DNA of 5,646 bases from Desulfonatronospira sp. (GTDB lineage Bacteria; Desulfobacterota; Desulfovibrionia; Desulfovibrionales; Desulfonatronovibrionaceae), in contig PWSL01000001.1 in NCBI GenBank assembly GCA_003563255.1, positions 1 to 5,646 on the forward strand, in the 5' to 3' direction. Made by a program: the position numbers and the translations under genes. Positions 5,614-5,646 of the stretch are shown here, piece after piece (positions within the stretch are counted from its first letter, which is position 1; each line of letters opens with the position of its first letter). The notes below the pieces were generated by a model that saw nothing but the letters and a program-made list of their open reading frames with translations, had not been told where the DNA came from and ran no database searches.

Positions 5614-5642
5614 TGCCATATCAAAAAAGACATGGCATTTTT
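5614..5642 (+). terminator. Probable weak intrinsic terminator of the replication module
   Basis: TGCCAT (5614-5619) and ATGGCA (5632-5637) form a 6-base stem around a 12-base A-rich loop, followed immediately by TTTTT (5638-5642). It lies 75 bases after the polymerase stop, where a terminator is expected. The stem is short and the loop long, so efficiency is doubtful. Confidence 0.5.
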
Positions 5643-5646
5643 AATA

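Noticed and set aside
5287..5619. 110-codon - strand frame crossing the polymerase 3' end
   Set aside because: Mostly antisense to conserved polymerase motif C and low-complexity Ser/Thr-rich; no independent support.

Overview
The window is a compact stretch of bacterial accessory DNA in which every supported gene lies on the + strand. A gene fragment enters from the left edge (1-481). It is followed by a spacer rich in RNA hairpins that ends in a strong intrinsic terminator (482-643), and then by a self-contained DNA replication module (652-5539). The module holds a small mobile-element-type ORF, a Cys/His-motif protein that could be a single-stranded-DNA-binding protein, a superfamily-2-like helicase/ATPase with an iron-sulfur-like cysteine cluster and a C-terminal helix-turn-helix, and a family A DNA polymerase with a 3'-5' exonuclease domain but no 5'-3' exonuclease domain. 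A weak terminator-like hairpin closes the window at 5614-5642.

Organism: Shine-Dalgarno sites (GGAGG at 958 and 3443), mixed composition (individual stretches range from about 28 to 58 % GC) and the kinds of protein suggest a mesophilic bacterium, perhaps in or near the former Deltaproteobacteria (Desulfobacterota). That placement is an impression and no taxonomic marker is present. The left-edge gene looks AT-richer than most of the replication module and lies beyond a terminator, so the hairpin-rich spacer may be the border of a mobile element. No integrase, transposase, capsid gene or att repeat is visible, so I cannot say whether this is prophage, plasmid, ICE or a decayed island.

How the genes fit together: the 205-aa protein and the helicase are translationally coupled (TGATG at 1582-1586), and the polymerase follows after 65 bases. 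These three resemble the minimal core of a phage-type replisome: strand coating, unwinding and synthesis. The helicase-polymerase gap is occupied by a symmetric nested inverted repeat around a 17-base all-A/T core. Since the helicase ends in a predicted DNA-binding helix-turn-helix, the repeat is a candidate operator or replication origin; this is a hypothesis.

The polymerase departs from textbook Pol I at several key sites: Leu at the F762 position, Ser after the motif C Asp, Gly in place of the motif A Arg, and a Tyr/Glu-altered Exo II motif. The helicase has DEAN in motif II. The most unusual parts of the window are therefore the active-site variants of the replication module and the structured intergenic DNA.
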